Assembly (NCBI GenBank): GCA_934320645.1 | Contig: CAKRFP010000024.1 | Location: forward strand, 1 to 40,953 | From: an uncultured Bariatricus sp. | Lineage (GTDB): Bacteria > Bacillota > Clostridia > Lachnospirales > Lachnospiraceae | Length of the DNA stretch: 40,953 nt | Direction: 5' to 3' | Program-made: the position numbers and the translations under genes | Shown here: in pieces, positions 31,986 to 40,919 of the stretch | Numbering within the stretch: the stretch's first letter is position 1 | Layout: every line of letters starts with the position of its first letter | The notes under the pieces: model-generated | What the model was told of the DNA's origin: nothing | The model's input: the letters and a program-made list of their open reading frames with translations, nothing else | Database searches by the model: none

Positions 31986-33059
31986 ATGGACAGATTAACA
32001 CAACTGCGAGAGTACATGGAAAAAGAAGGGCTGGATGCATTTTATATTGCAAAGCCGGCGAATGTACGCTGTATCAGCGGATTTACAGGGGAAGATTCGT
32101 TCCTTTTTATCACAAAGGCGAATCAGTATTTCATTACTGATGCAAGATACACAGAGCAGGCATCTTACGAATGCCCGGATTATGAACTCGTAAACTGGAG
32201 AATCAATTTCGGCTACAGCATGGGGAAAGCTGTTGCACATTGTGCAGAGAAAGATGGAGTTAAAACAATTGGATTTGAACAGGATCATCTGACATTTGAA
32301 AAATGGAACTCTATGCAGGCTGAACTCAGTGCAGAGATGGTTCCTACGCTGAACGTAATCGAAGGCTTCCGCGCAATCAAGACGCCGGAAGAGATCAAGA
32401 ACCTTACCGTTGCCTGCGATATCGCATCCAGAGCATTTGAAAAAATTATAAAAGACATCCGTCCGGGTGTTACAGAAAAAGAAATCGCATCCAGACTTGC
32501 ACATTACATGGTTATGGAAGGTGCAGATACCAAACCTTATGGTGGAATCGTTATTTCAGGAGCAAAGAGCTCTCTGCTTCACGGAATTCCGGACAGTAAG
32601 CCAATCGAATACGGTGATTTCGTATTGATGGATTATGGATGCCAGTACAAAGGTTATCTTTCAGATATGACAAGAACAGTAGTTGTCGGCAAGGCAGACG
32701 CCAAACAGAGAGAAGTTTATGATCTCTGCCGTCGTATGACAGAAGATACAGAAGCATCTATAAGAGCCGGTGTAACAGGAACTTCCTGCTATGAAGCTTC
32801 GCTTGAAGCAATCAAAGATACAGAATACCTTCCGTATAATTATACAGGAATTGGTCATGGAGTTGGGCTGTTCGTCCATGAACTTCCGAATATCGGACTG
32901 AACTGTGAGAATATCTTACAGGAGAACAGCGTAATGACAGTAGAACCAGGACTTTATATTCCGGGTTGGGGTGGTGTCAGACTTGAGGATCAGGGCATCA
33001 TCACAAAAGACGGATATGAAAACCTGATCAGTGCTACACATGAGCTAATAGAATTATAA
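31986..33059 (+). CDS. Xaa-Pro aminopeptidase/dipeptidase, M24B family
   Basis: 357 residues. N-terminal creatinase-like domain (about 1-125) and C-terminal pita-bread metallopeptidase domain. The five metal ligands of the M24 family are visible as Asp216, Asp227 (SDMTRT), His291 (GIGHGVG), Glu320 (VEPG) and Glu334 (RLEDQG), so a two-metal active enzyme. It cleaves peptides with Pro at the second position. ATG 31986 has GAGAGGAG about seven bases upstream. First gene of an operon with a complete oligopeptide importer, so it likely trims imported proline-containing peptides in the cytosol. Confidence 0.92.
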   Translation: MDRLTQLREYMEKEGLDAFYIAKPANVRCISGFTGEDSFLFITKANQYFITDARYTEQASYECPDYELVNWRINFGYSMGKAVAHCAEKDGVKTIGFEQDHLTFEKWNSMQAELSAEMVPTLNVIEGFRAIKTPEEIKNLTVACDIASRAFEKIIKDIRPGVTEKEIASRLAHYMVMEGADTKPYGGIVISGAKSSLLHGIPDSKPIEYGDFVLMDYGCQYKGYLSDMTRTVVVGKADAKQREVYDLCRRMTEDTEASIRAGVTGTSCYEASLEAIKDTEYLPYNYTGIGHGVGLFVHELPNIGLNCENILQENSVMTVEPGLYIPGWGGVRLEDQGIITKDGYENLISATHELIEL

Positions 33060-33081
33060 ATGAAAAAGGAGGACAACATTT

Positions 33082-34728
33082 ATGAAAAAGAAATTATTAG
33101 CGGCTTTACTTGCTACAGCAATGACAGTAACCATGTTTGCTGGCTGTGGTACACCGGGATCCAAAGATGCCAAGAAAGATGACAGCAGTGCTTCATCAGG
33201 AAAGAAGAGAATTACTTACACACTTCGTGAAGACCTTCCTTCTATGGATCCACAGAACAGTAACTCTATCTCATGTGCAACAGCAGAAATCTGCACCTAT
33301 GCGATGCTGACACGTAACGTGGAAGGCGAAATCAAACCAGATGCAGCTGAAAGCTGGGATATCTCAGATGACGGACTTACTTACACATTCCACCTTCGTG
33401 ACGGACTGAAATGGTCTGACGGAGAAGACGTAAAAGCAGGCGATTATGTTTATGGTATCCAGAGACTTATGGATCCAGAAATGGCAAGCGATTACGCATT
33501 CATCGGATATATCCTCAAAAACGGTGCAGAAGTAAATAGCGGTTCTGTGCCTGTCGATGAACTTGGCGTATCTGCACCAGACGACAAGACAGTTGTTATC
33601 GAACTTGCACATCCGGCTACATACTTCCTTAGTATGGCTGCTATGGCAACATTCGGTCCTGCAAGAAAAGATTATGTAGAAAAATACGGAAAAGAATATG
33701 CAGCTGATCCGGAAAAATCTGTTTATAACGGACCGTTCAAGATGACAGAGTGGAAACACGGCGATGAAATGATCCTTTCTAAGAATGAAAATTACTGGGA
33801 TGCAGACAGCATCAAGCTTGATGAAATCTGCGTAAAGACAGTTGCAGATGCTAAGACAGCGGTTGCTATGTGGGAACAGGGCGAAGTTGATATCACAGTT
33901 GTACCTACTGAAATGACAGATCAGTATACAGAAAATACTGAATTCTACTATACAGGTGCAGATGATTACATCATGCTCAACATGTCAGAAGACAGACCGC
34001 TTGCTAACAAGAACCTGAGATTTGCTTTGAACTATGCAATCAACAGAACAGAATACAACAAGCTGGTTAACAATGACGTATATGACGTTGCACAGAGACT
34101 TGTACTTCCAAACGTGCAGGCGGCAGATGACCAGACATACGGAGAAGCTTATCCATATACACCATTCCCAGCAGAGAATGACAATGATAAAGCAAAAGAA
34201 TATCTGGATGCTGCTATGAAAGAAATGGGTGTATCAAATGCATCAGACATCAAGATCACTCTTCTTACAACAGATACAGATGGTGCTAAGAAGCAGGCTG
34301 AAGTTCTTCAGGAACAGTATCAGAAGAACCTTGGTATTACAGTAGAAATCAACCAGGTAACTTACAAACAGAGACTTCAGATGGAAACTGAAAAAGATTA
34401 CGATATGGTAGTAACAGGATGGGTTCCGGACTACTCTGACGCATACTCTTATCTGGAACTGTGGATCAGCGATGGTCAGTATAACCACTCTGGATATGCG
34501 AACGCTGAATACGACAAGCTTCTTAAAGATTCTCAGACAGAGACAGATGCTAAGACAAGACAGGATATGCTGTTCCAGGCAGAAAAGATCTTCCTTGAAG
34601 AAGATTCCGCTCTTGTACCGCTTCAGTTACGTAGAGACCAGTATCTGATCAATCCGAAGATTTCTAACTTCAATGTATACTTTGTCGGATATGACTTCGA
34701 TCTGGTATATGCAGACATCAGCGAATAA
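33082..34728 (+). CDS. oppA: Oligopeptide ABC transporter substrate-binding lipoprotein
   Basis: 548 residues. Lipoprotein signal with lipobox ending at Cys22 (FAGC), a Ser/Lys/Asp linker, then a family 5 binding protein: LREDLPSMDPQNSNS at the start, the KPDAAESWDISDDGLTYTFH segment and LRDGLKWSDGEDVKAGDYVYG signature, and NLRFALNYAINR later. Binds peptides outside the membrane and delivers them to OppBCDF. AAGGAGG lies about ten bases upstream. A large intercistronic hairpin follows at 34753-34788. Confidence 0.93.
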   Translation: MKKKLLAALLATAMTVTMFAGCGTPGSKDAKKDDSSASSGKKRITYTLREDLPSMDPQNSNSISCATAEICTYAMLTRNVEGEIKPDAAESWDISDDGLTYTFHLRDGLKWSDGEDVKAGDYVYGIQRLMDPEMASDYAFIGYILKNGAEVNSGSVPVDELGVSAPDDKTVVIELAHPATYFLSMAAMATFGPARKDYVEKYGKEYAADPEKSVYNGPFKMTEWKHGDEMILSKNENYWDADSIKLDEICVKTVADAKTAVAMWEQGEVDITVVPTEMTDQYTENTEFYYTGADDYIMLNMSEDRPLANKNLRFALNYAINRTEYNKLVNNDVYDVAQRLVLPNVQAADDQTYGEAYPYTPFPAENDNDKAKEYLDAAMKEMGVSNASDIKITLLTTDTDGAKKQAEVLQEQYQKNLGITVEINQVTYKQRLQMETEKDYDMVVTGWVPDYSDAYSYLELWISDGQYNHSGYANAEYDKLLKDSQTETDAKTRQDMLFQAEKIFLEEDSALVPLQLRRDQYLINPKISNFNVYFVGYDFDLVYADISE

Positions 34729-34752
34729 TACAGTTGGATGGTAACATACCTT

Positions 34753-34788
34753 GCGGTCGGCGCGGACTTACTGGTCCGCACCGGCTGC
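34753..34788 (+). other. Large stable hairpin between oppA and oppB
   Basis: GCGGTCGG (34753-34760) pairs with CCGGCTGC (34781-34788) and GCGGAC (34762-34767) with GTCCGC (34774-34779), one C/A mismatch between them and a 6-base loop. No T tract: probably an mRNA 3'-end stabiliser or partial terminator that raises oppA over oppBCDF. Confidence 0.75.
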
Positions 34789-34901
34789 TTATTTGAGGGT
34801 TTTGATTATTTCGAGGGGTAGATTTGGTATGTATCAGCCAATAGAAAGTATGTGAAATAATCAAAGCTATCAAATAAAGAAAAATGAAGGGAGACAAAAG
34901 A

Positions 34902-35828
34902 ATGGCAAAATATATAGCTAAACGAGTTGCATTAGCCATCGTAACACTTTTGGTACTTACAAGTGTTGTATTCGTCCTGGTTCGTCTGATGCCGGGAGAT
35001 CCGTTCTCAAGTGACAAGATGACACCGGAGATCAAAGCGAATCTGGAAGCTTACTATGGTTTGGATAAACCGCTTGCAGAGCAGTATATAACTTATATGA
35101 AGAATGTGCTTCATGGTGATCTGGGGTATTCTATGAAGTATGAAAGTCAGACAGTTAACCGTATTATTGCTGACTCATTCCCATACTCAGCAGACCTGGG
35201 AGTCCGTTCACTGTGCTTTGCACTGTTCTTCGGACTGATCCTTGGAATTGTAGCAGCACTGAATCGAGGAAAGAAACTGGACTTTGTCTGTATTTTGATT
35301 GCGATCATTGGTACATCGATTCCTGACTTCATCATGGGATCTGTACTTCAGTATTTCTTCGGAATCAAATGGCAGATTCTTCCGGTTGCGCAGTACACAA
35401 GCTTTAAGCACACAATTTTACCGTCAATCGCGGTTGGATTCTATACACTGGCATCCATTTCCCGTCTGATGCGTTCCAGTATGCTGGAAGTTGTATCTTC
35501 AGATTATACAAAGACAGCACGTGCGAAAGGTTTATCGGATTTCCGAATTACAGTTAAACATCAGATCCGTAATGCGATCACACCGATCATTACCATTATG
35601 GGACCGACAGTTGCATCTGTATTAACAGGAACATTCGTAATCGAAGCCCTTTTCGCAATCCCTGGAATGGGAAAACATTATGTAGACAGTATTAACATGG
35701 CAGATTATACACTGGTTCTTGGTATGACGATCTTCTACGGAGCATTCCTGATCGTGTCAATCCTGATTGTAGATATCTTATACGGTATTGTAGATCCGAG
35801 AATCCGTCTGAGTGGTAAAAAAAGGTAG
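34902..35828 (+). CDS. oppB: Oligopeptide ABC transporter permease OppB
   Basis: 308 residues, six helices. N-terminal YIAKRVALAIVTLLVLTSVVF followed by RLMPGDPF is typical of OppB/DppB. The EAA cytoplasmic loop that docks the ATPases is visible as DYTKTARAKGLSDFRI (residues about 205-220). AAGGGAG lies eight bases before ATG 34902; the in-frame upstream ATG at 34884 is too early. The gene begins about 170 bases after oppA, the intervening region containing the hairpin at 34753. Confidence 0.94.
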   Translation: MAKYIAKRVALAIVTLLVLTSVVFVLVRLMPGDPFSSDKMTPEIKANLEAYYGLDKPLAEQYITYMKNVLHGDLGYSMKYESQTVNRIIADSFPYSADLGVRSLCFALFFGLILGIVAALNRGKKLDFVCILIAIIGTSIPDFIMGSVLQYFFGIKWQILPVAQYTSFKHTILPSIAVGFYTLASISRLMRSSMLEVVSSDYTKTARAKGLSDFRITVKHQIRNAITPIITIMGPTVASVLTGTFVIEALFAIPGMGKHYVDSINMADYTLVLGMTIFYGAFLIVSILIVDILYGIVDPRIRLSGKKR

Positions 35829-35838
35829 GTGACGAGAA

Positions 35839-36762
35839 ATGGCAGAAATTACAAAAGAACAGTTTAAAGTTGTAGGAAAAAATACAAAGACAATGGAGTC
35901 TATTTCCCGTCCGAATATTGGTTACTGGCAGGATGCATGGAGACGAATCCGCAAGAATAAGATTGCATTCTTCTCATTGTGCCTGATTGGACTTTATGTA
36001 CTTATGGCGATCTTTGTTCCAATGTTCAGCAAATATGACATTGCAACACAGAGTGTGGCAGAGATGAACCAGAGCTTTTCAAAAGCACATTGGTTTGGAA
36101 CAGACTCTCTTGGACGTGATCTCTGGGTTCGTGCATGGTCTGGTGCGAGAGTATCTCTGACAATTGGTTTTGCAGCCAGCATCATCAATGCAATCGTTGG
36201 ATCTATCATGGGTGGTATCTCAGGATTCTACGGTGGCAAGATCGATATGGTTATCCAGCGTGTCGTTGACGTATTATACGGAATCCCAAGTCTGATCGTT
36301 ACCATTCTTCTTATGGTAGTTGTTGGTAACGGTGTACACTGTTTGATTCTTGCTATGTGTTGCGTCGGATGGATCGGTGGATGTCGTTTCGTTCGTGGTG
36401 AAGTATTAAAACTGAGAGAATCTGATTTCGTATCTGCAGCCAAGATCCTTGGTGTGCCGGATATCGTAATCATTGTAAAACATATTTTACCGAATATCAT
36501 GGGACTTATCATTACAAACCTGACAATGGCTATTCCGGGAGCTATTTTCCAGGAGGCATTCCTGAGCTATATCGGTCTGGGTATCAAACCACCGAACTGC
36601 AGCTGGGGTGTACTTGCAAAAGACGGAATCGCACAGCTGAGAATTCATCCGTACCAGGTATTTGTACCGGCATTCCTGATTTGTACAACAATGCTTGCAC
36701 TGAATCTTCTTGGTGATGGGCTTCGTGATGCATTTGACCCGAAACTTAGAGGAACCGAGTAG
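35839..36762 (+). CDS. oppC: Oligopeptide ABC transporter permease OppC
   Basis: 307 residues. Cytosolic N-terminus (about 1-45) with the OppC_N WRRIRKNKIAFFSLCLI start, then six helices. The early FGTDSLGRDLWVRAWSGARVSLTIG is the OppC/DppC signature and the EAA loop is ESDFVSAAKILGVPDIVII. Pairs with OppB to form the channel. It starts 10 bases after oppB, preceded by AGGTGACG, an acceptable ribosome binding site. Confidence 0.94.
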   Translation: MAEITKEQFKVVGKNTKTMESISRPNIGYWQDAWRRIRKNKIAFFSLCLIGLYVLMAIFVPMFSKYDIATQSVAEMNQSFSKAHWFGTDSLGRDLWVRAWSGARVSLTIGFAASIINAIVGSIMGGISGFYGGKIDMVIQRVVDVLYGIPSLIVTILLMVVVGNGVHCLILAMCCVGWIGGCRFVRGEVLKLRESDFVSAAKILGVPDIVIIVKHILPNIMGLIITNLTMAIPGAIFQEAFLSYIGLGIKPPNCSWGVLAKDGIAQLRIHPYQVFVPAFLICTTMLALNLLGDGLRDAFDPKLRGTE

Positions 36763-36777
36763 GAAGGAGTATAGAAG

Positions 36778-37800
36778 ATGGAAAATTTATTGGAAGTAAA
36801 AAATCTGCAATTCTCTTTCCGTACATACGGTGGAGTTGTAAAAGCTGTTCGTGATGTCAGCTTTGAAGTCCGTCCGGGAGAAATTCTTGGTATCGTTGGA
36901 GAATCCGGATGTGGAAAGAGTGTTACCTCTCAGTGTCTGATGAGACTGAATCCGGAACCGCCTGGATTCTTTGAAGGCGGAGAGATTCTTTATAAGGGAA
37001 AAGATGTTCTGAAAATGAACAAAAAAGAACTTCGTCAGTTCCGTGGAAAAGAGATCAGTTATATTTTTCAGGATCCTATGACCTCATTGAACCCGACAAT
37101 GCGTATCGGAAAACAGATTGAAGAAGTATTCGTTGGAAGAAAAGGTATGAGTGCAGCTGAGAAAAAAGCAAAAGCACTTGAAATCCTTAAAATGGTAGGT
37201 ATCTCTGATGGAGAACGCCGTTACAAACAGTATCCACATGAACTTTCAGGTGGTATGAAACAGCGTGTTATGATCGCGATTGCTCTGGTAGGAAGCCCGA
37301 GCATCGTTATTGCCGATGAGCCGACTACTTCTTTGGATGTTACAATTGAAGCACAGATCCTTGATGTACTGAAAAATCTTCAGAAAACACTTGGAACATC
37401 TATCATCCTGATCACACATGACCTTGGTGTTATCGCAAAGCTTTGCGACCGTGTACTGGTTATGTATGGGGGAAAGATCGTAGAACGTGGATCTGTAGAT
37501 GAGATTTTCTATGATACAGCACATCCTTACACAAAAGGACTTATGCATTCAATTGCCAAACTGGATACAGCAAAAGGTCAGAAATTGCAGCCAATCGAAG
37601 GAACACCTCCGGATCTGTTTGCACCTCCGAAAGGATGTCCGTTCGCAGCAAGATGTGAATACTGCATGGAAATCTGTAAAGATATGCCACCACAGACTTA
37701 TGAGCTTTCAAAAGAACATGAAACCTGTTGCTGGCTGCAGCATGAATATGCACCGGATACAGACATGAGAAAAAAAGTAACTGAGAAAGGAGAGGTGTAA
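36778..37800 (+). CDS. oppD: Oligopeptide ABC transporter ATPase OppD
   Basis: 340 residues. Walker A at 41-48 (GESGCGKS), Q-loop YIFQDPMTSLNP, ABC signature LSGGMKQRV, Walker B IVIADEPTT and switch His in LILITHDLG. The C-terminal oligo_HPY extension has the Cys cluster PFAARCEYCMEICKD and a further Cys pair, which in OppD/DppD often binds an Fe-S cluster. Forms a heterodimer with OppF. Confidence 0.95.
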   Translation: MENLLEVKNLQFSFRTYGGVVKAVRDVSFEVRPGEILGIVGESGCGKSVTSQCLMRLNPEPPGFFEGGEILYKGKDVLKMNKKELRQFRGKEISYIFQDPMTSLNPTMRIGKQIEEVFVGRKGMSAAEKKAKALEILKMVGISDGERRYKQYPHELSGGMKQRVMIAIALVGSPSIVIADEPTTSLDVTIEAQILDVLKNLQKTLGTSIILITHDLGVIAKLCDRVLVMYGGKIVERGSVDEIFYDTAHPYTKGLMHSIAKLDTAKGQKLQPIEGTPPDLFAPPKGCPFAARCEYCMEICKDMPPQTYELSKEHETCCWLQHEYAPDTDMRKKVTEKGEV

Positions 37801-37801
37801 A

Positions 37802-38776
37802 ATGGAAAATACAGAAAAAAAACAGCCTCTCGTACAGGTGAAAAACTTATGTAAATATTTTGAAATCAGCCGTAAAGAAACCTTAAAAGCGGTTGATGAT
37901 CTTACATTTGATATTTATAAAGGTGAGACAGTCAGTCTGGTAGGTGAGTCCGGATGTGGTAAATCTACAACAGGACGTACCATGATCAAGTTATACAATC
38001 CGACTTCAGGAAATGTATACTATGACGGAAAAGACATTTTCAAATATAATCATGCAGAGCAGAAAGAATTCTGCAAGAAAGTACAGATGATCTTCCAGAA
38101 TCCGTACTCATCACTGAACCCACGTATGACTGTTAAGGATATCGTTGGAGAAGGTCTGAAACAGCATGGAATGTCAACAAAGGATGCAGATGCAAAAGTA
38201 GAGCAGCTGCTTGCTACAGTTGGTCTTAACAAAGATCATATGTCACGTTTTCCACATGAATTCTCAGGTGGACAGAGACAGCGTATCGGTATCGCACGTG
38301 CTCTTTCTGTTGATCCGGAGTTCATCATCTGTGATGAGCCGATTTCAGCTCTTGATGTGTCTATTCAGGCACAGGTTATCAATATGCTGAAAGAACTGCA
38401 GGAAGAAAGAGGACTGACTTACCTGTTTATCGCACATGACCTTAGTGTTGTAAAATACATTTCTGACCGCGTGGTTGTTATGTACCTTGGAACCATGGTT
38501 GAGACTGCCGAGACAGATGAACTTTATGATCATCCGATGCATCCATATACACAGGCACTGCTTTCTGCGATTCCGGAAGCAGATCCTCATAAAGCAAAGG
38601 CAAACCAGCGTATTCCGATCAAGGGTGAAATTCCAAGCCCGATCAATCCAAAGAACTGCTGTCGTTTCGCTGAGAGATGTCAGTATGCGACAGAACGCTG
38701 CTTTAAGGAAATGCCGGAGATGAAAGAAGTTGCACCTGGACATAAGGTAGCATGCCATCTGGTAGAAGACAAATAG
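37802..38776 (+). CDS. oppF: Oligopeptide ABC transporter ATPase OppF
   Basis: 324 residues. Walker A at 48-55 (GESGCGKS), Q-loop MIFQNPYSSLNPRMT, signature FSGGQRQRI, Walker B FIICDEPISALDVS and switch His in LFIAHDLS. C-terminal oligo_HPY extension with CRFAERCQYATERCF and a last Cys in HKVACHLV. One base separates its start from the oppD stop, so the two are translationally coupled. Last gene of the operon; a 14-bp terminator follows. Confidence 0.95.
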   Translation: MENTEKKQPLVQVKNLCKYFEISRKETLKAVDDLTFDIYKGETVSLVGESGCGKSTTGRTMIKLYNPTSGNVYYDGKDIFKYNHAEQKEFCKKVQMIFQNPYSSLNPRMTVKDIVGEGLKQHGMSTKDADAKVEQLLATVGLNKDHMSRFPHEFSGGQRQRIGIARALSVDPEFIICDEPISALDVSIQAQVINMLKELQEERGLTYLFIAHDLSVVKYISDRVVVMYLGTMVETAETDELYDHPMHPYTQALLSAIPEADPHKAKANQRIPIKGEIPSPINPKNCCRFAERCQYATERCFKEMPEMKEVAPGHKVACHLVEDK

Positions 38777-38794
38777 AAAATAGGAATACAAAAG

Positions 38795-38830
38795 AAGGCG
38801 AAGAGCTTGGAAAAAGTTCTTTGCCTTTTT
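38795..38830 (+). terminator. Strong terminator of the pepP-opp operon
   Basis: 38795-38808 pairs over 14 bases with 38814-38827 (two G-U pairs) around a GGAAA loop, then TTTTT. Confidence 0.95.
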
Positions 38831-38834
38831 CGTT

Positions 38835-38902
38835 GTGCGCCTAGCGGCATACGTTTCAAAGGGTGAAAGCCCCTAATCCGCCCTGATAGTGGGAAGGGCG
38901 AA
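38835..38902 (+). mobile_element. Truncated 5' end of a class IIC group II intron
   Basis: Starts GTGCGCC, the group II 5' consensus (GUGYG), five bases after the T tract of the opp terminator, the preferred insertion site of class IIC introns (established). AAAGGGTGAAAGCCCC (about 38857-38873) is the conserved early domain I segment, and CGCCCT/AGGGCG (38879-38884/38895-38900) makes the next hairpin. After about 38902 the sequence becomes ordinary AT-rich intergenic DNA, with no further intron sequence, so only about 68 bases remain. Confidence 0.75.
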
Positions 38903-38972
38903 ATATTTATTTTCCATCTACTTTATTGAAAAGAATTGTGCAGAATCACGAAAGTGGATTGACGCGAAAATA

Positions 38973-39001
38973 TTGACAATATAAGGCAAAAACGATATTA
39001 T
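38973..39001 (+). promoter_or_regulatory. Promoter of the LCP gene
   Basis: TTGACA (38973-38978), 17-base spacer, TATTAT (38996-39001). A second, poorer TTGACG is at 38959-38964. Confidence 0.85.
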
Positions 39002-39070
39002 ATAGAGATGTAATTGTAATTAAAGTGTCATATCATGTAATAGTTATGTAACAAATGAAAGTGAGTGTAT

Positions 39071-40840
39071 ATGGAACAGAGGAAATCAGCAAGGAGAAGA
39101 TCGTCTGATGGAACTTCTAATAGAAATATGCGAAGTATCAATAACAGCAGAGAAGTAAGCAGACGGGCTAAGGGAAAAGACCGCTATGCTTATGAAGAGG
39201 ATCGGAGAACTTCCGGCAGATATTATGATGACGAGGAAGACTACTACAGAGAACGACCGAGAAAGAAATCATCTTCAGCGAATAAAAGAAAGCAGGAAAA
39301 TGAATATCAGAATCAGAGAAGGGCTGCGGATACAGGAAGCAGCAGGAAGTGTAACAATAAGCGGCGCAGAGGAAGAAAGAAAAATCGGGTAAGCAGAACG
39401 ATTGGGATCATCCTTACGATTATTCAGTTTATTTTATCGGTAGTTCTTGCAGTGAATGTGATGCTGTTTAACGTACTTACCTCAACTTATTTTTTAATAC
39501 TTGCCGGAGTAATGCTGATTCTGTTGGGGATTACACTGCTGACACAGCTTGCAGCCAAAGGAAAAGGAATTGGCGGAAAGATATTCTGTATAATAATGTG
39601 TGTTATTTTGGGAGCGGGTTCTTTCTATCTGGGAAAAGTGAATAATGCATTCCAGAAGATTACTGGCAGCAATAAAAAGACAAGTTCAATGGTTGTTGCA
39701 GTAAGATCTGATGATATAGCAGATACGCTTTCGGCGGCATCCGGATATACATTTGGTGTTCAGTATGCAACAGGTGGAGATCAGACGCAGTCGGCAATTA
39801 AGCAGATTGAAAAAGAACTTGGAGATAATATTTCCGTACAGGAATACAGCAACCTTGGAGAAGAAGCACAGGCTTTGTATAGCGGAGAAGTAGATGCAAT
39901 CATTTACAATTCCGCATACAGCAATATCATTCAGGAACAATATTCAACTTTTACAAAAGATACTAAGGTTATTTACAAGCATAATATTGTTGTTGAAATT
40001 GACAGTGACACTACGGATGAAAGTGTTTCAAAACCATTTGCAGTTTATTTAAGTGGTATCGATACAGATGGGGATATCACAGAGCAGGGACGAAGTGATG
40101 TGAATATCGTAGCAGTTGTAAATCCGACAAGCCATCAGGTTTTACTGATTACAACGCCAAGAGATTATTATGTGCCGATTCCGGGAGTATCCGGCGGGCA
40201 GAACGACAAACTGACTCATGCAGGAATCTATGGTGTGGATGTCTCTATGCAGACGCTGGAAGCACTGTATGATACAAACATCGAATTCTTTGGCAGAGTC
40301 AATTTTACATCCATGATCAATGTAGTTGATGCACTTGGAGGTCTGGATGTTGAATCAGATCTCGAATTTGATACAGGATGGGAATCAGGAGCTGAGGTTC
40401 ATATCAATGAAGGAATGAATCATCTGGATGGCCTTAGTGCACTTGCTTTTTGTCGTGAACGTCAGGCACTGCCGGATGGAGATAACGGAAGAGGAGTTCA
40501 TCAGCAGGCAGTGATCACCGCAATCATCAAAAAAATGATGTCACCGGCAATGCTCCGTGGAGCAAGTGATATCATTGACAGTGTCAGCGATGGAGTAGAT
40601 ACAAACTTTACTTCAAGCCAGATTCAGTCACTGATTAAGACACAGCTTAGAACCAATGCAAAATGGAATATTTATTCCGTGGCAGCGGATGGAACCGGAG
40701 GAACCGATATCTGTTATTCATCAGGAGATGAAGAACTTTATGTAACTTATCCGGACGAGACTTCGGTGGCGGAAATCAGTGAACTGATCCAGAAAGTAAA
40801 AGACGGAGAAACAATCGAAGGCTCTGTAAGTACAGAGTAA
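39071..40840 (+). CDS. LytR-CpsA-Psr (LCP) family cell wall polymer ligase with extra N-terminal domains
   Basis: 589 residues. A long cytosolic Arg/Lys/Asp/Tyr-rich tail (1-107, mostly disordered in style), three membrane helices (about 110-133, 138-160, 168-188), an extracellular segment at 205-310 resembling one lobe of a solute-binding protein (EVDAIIYNSAYSNII), then the LCP domain (321 to about 520). LCP motifs: RSDVNIVAVVNP, TTPRDYYVPI and FCRERQALPDGDNGRG, with the conserved Arg/Asp residues for pyrophosphate lipid binding. LCP enzymes attach teichoic acids or capsule to peptidoglycan. ATG 39071 has GTGAG nearby; GTG 39065 is an alternative. Single-gene unit. Confidence 0.88.
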   Translation: MEQRKSARRRSSDGTSNRNMRSINNSREVSRRAKGKDRYAYEEDRRTSGRYYDDEEDYYRERPRKKSSSANKRKQENEYQNQRRAADTGSSRKCNNKRRRGRKKNRVSRTIGIILTIIQFILSVVLAVNVMLFNVLTSTYFLILAGVMLILLGITLLTQLAAKGKGIGGKIFCIIMCVILGAGSFYLGKVNNAFQKITGSNKKTSSMVVAVRSDDIADTLSAASGYTFGVQYATGGDQTQSAIKQIEKELGDNISVQEYSNLGEEAQALYSGEVDAIIYNSAYSNIIQEQYSTFTKDTKVIYKHNIVVEIDSDTTDESVSKPFAVYLSGIDTDGDITEQGRSDVNIVAVVNPTSHQVLLITTPRDYYVPIPGVSGGQNDKLTHAGIYGVDVSMQTLEALYDTNIEFFGRVNFTSMINVVDALGGLDVESDLEFDTGWESGAEVHINEGMNHLDGLSALAFCRERQALPDGDNGRGVHQQAVITAIIKKMMSPAMLRGASDIIDSVSDGVDTNFTSSQIQSLIKTQLRTNAKWNIYSVAADGTGGTDICYSSGDEELYVTYPDETSVAEISELIQKVKDGETIEGSVSTE

Positions 40841-40850
40841 AATATAAAGA

Positions 40851-40904
40851 AAAGTCAGGGAATGATTGGAAAATATTTTTTCAGAATGCCTTGACTTTTT
40901 TTTT
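40851..40904 (+). terminator. Terminator after the LCP gene
   Basis: AAAGTCAGGG (40851-40860) pairs with CCTTGACTTT (40889-40898), followed by a long T tract. The loop holds a second weak GAAAA/TTTTC stem. Confidence 0.85.
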
Positions 40905-40919
40905 GCGATATACTACAAT
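40891..40919 (+). promoter_or_regulatory. Possible promoter for the next gene, overlapping the terminator
   Basis: TTGACT (40891-40896) inside the terminator 3' arm, 17-base spacer, TACAAT (40914-40919). The last 34 bases of the window show no start codon with a ribosome binding site. Confidence 0.5.
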
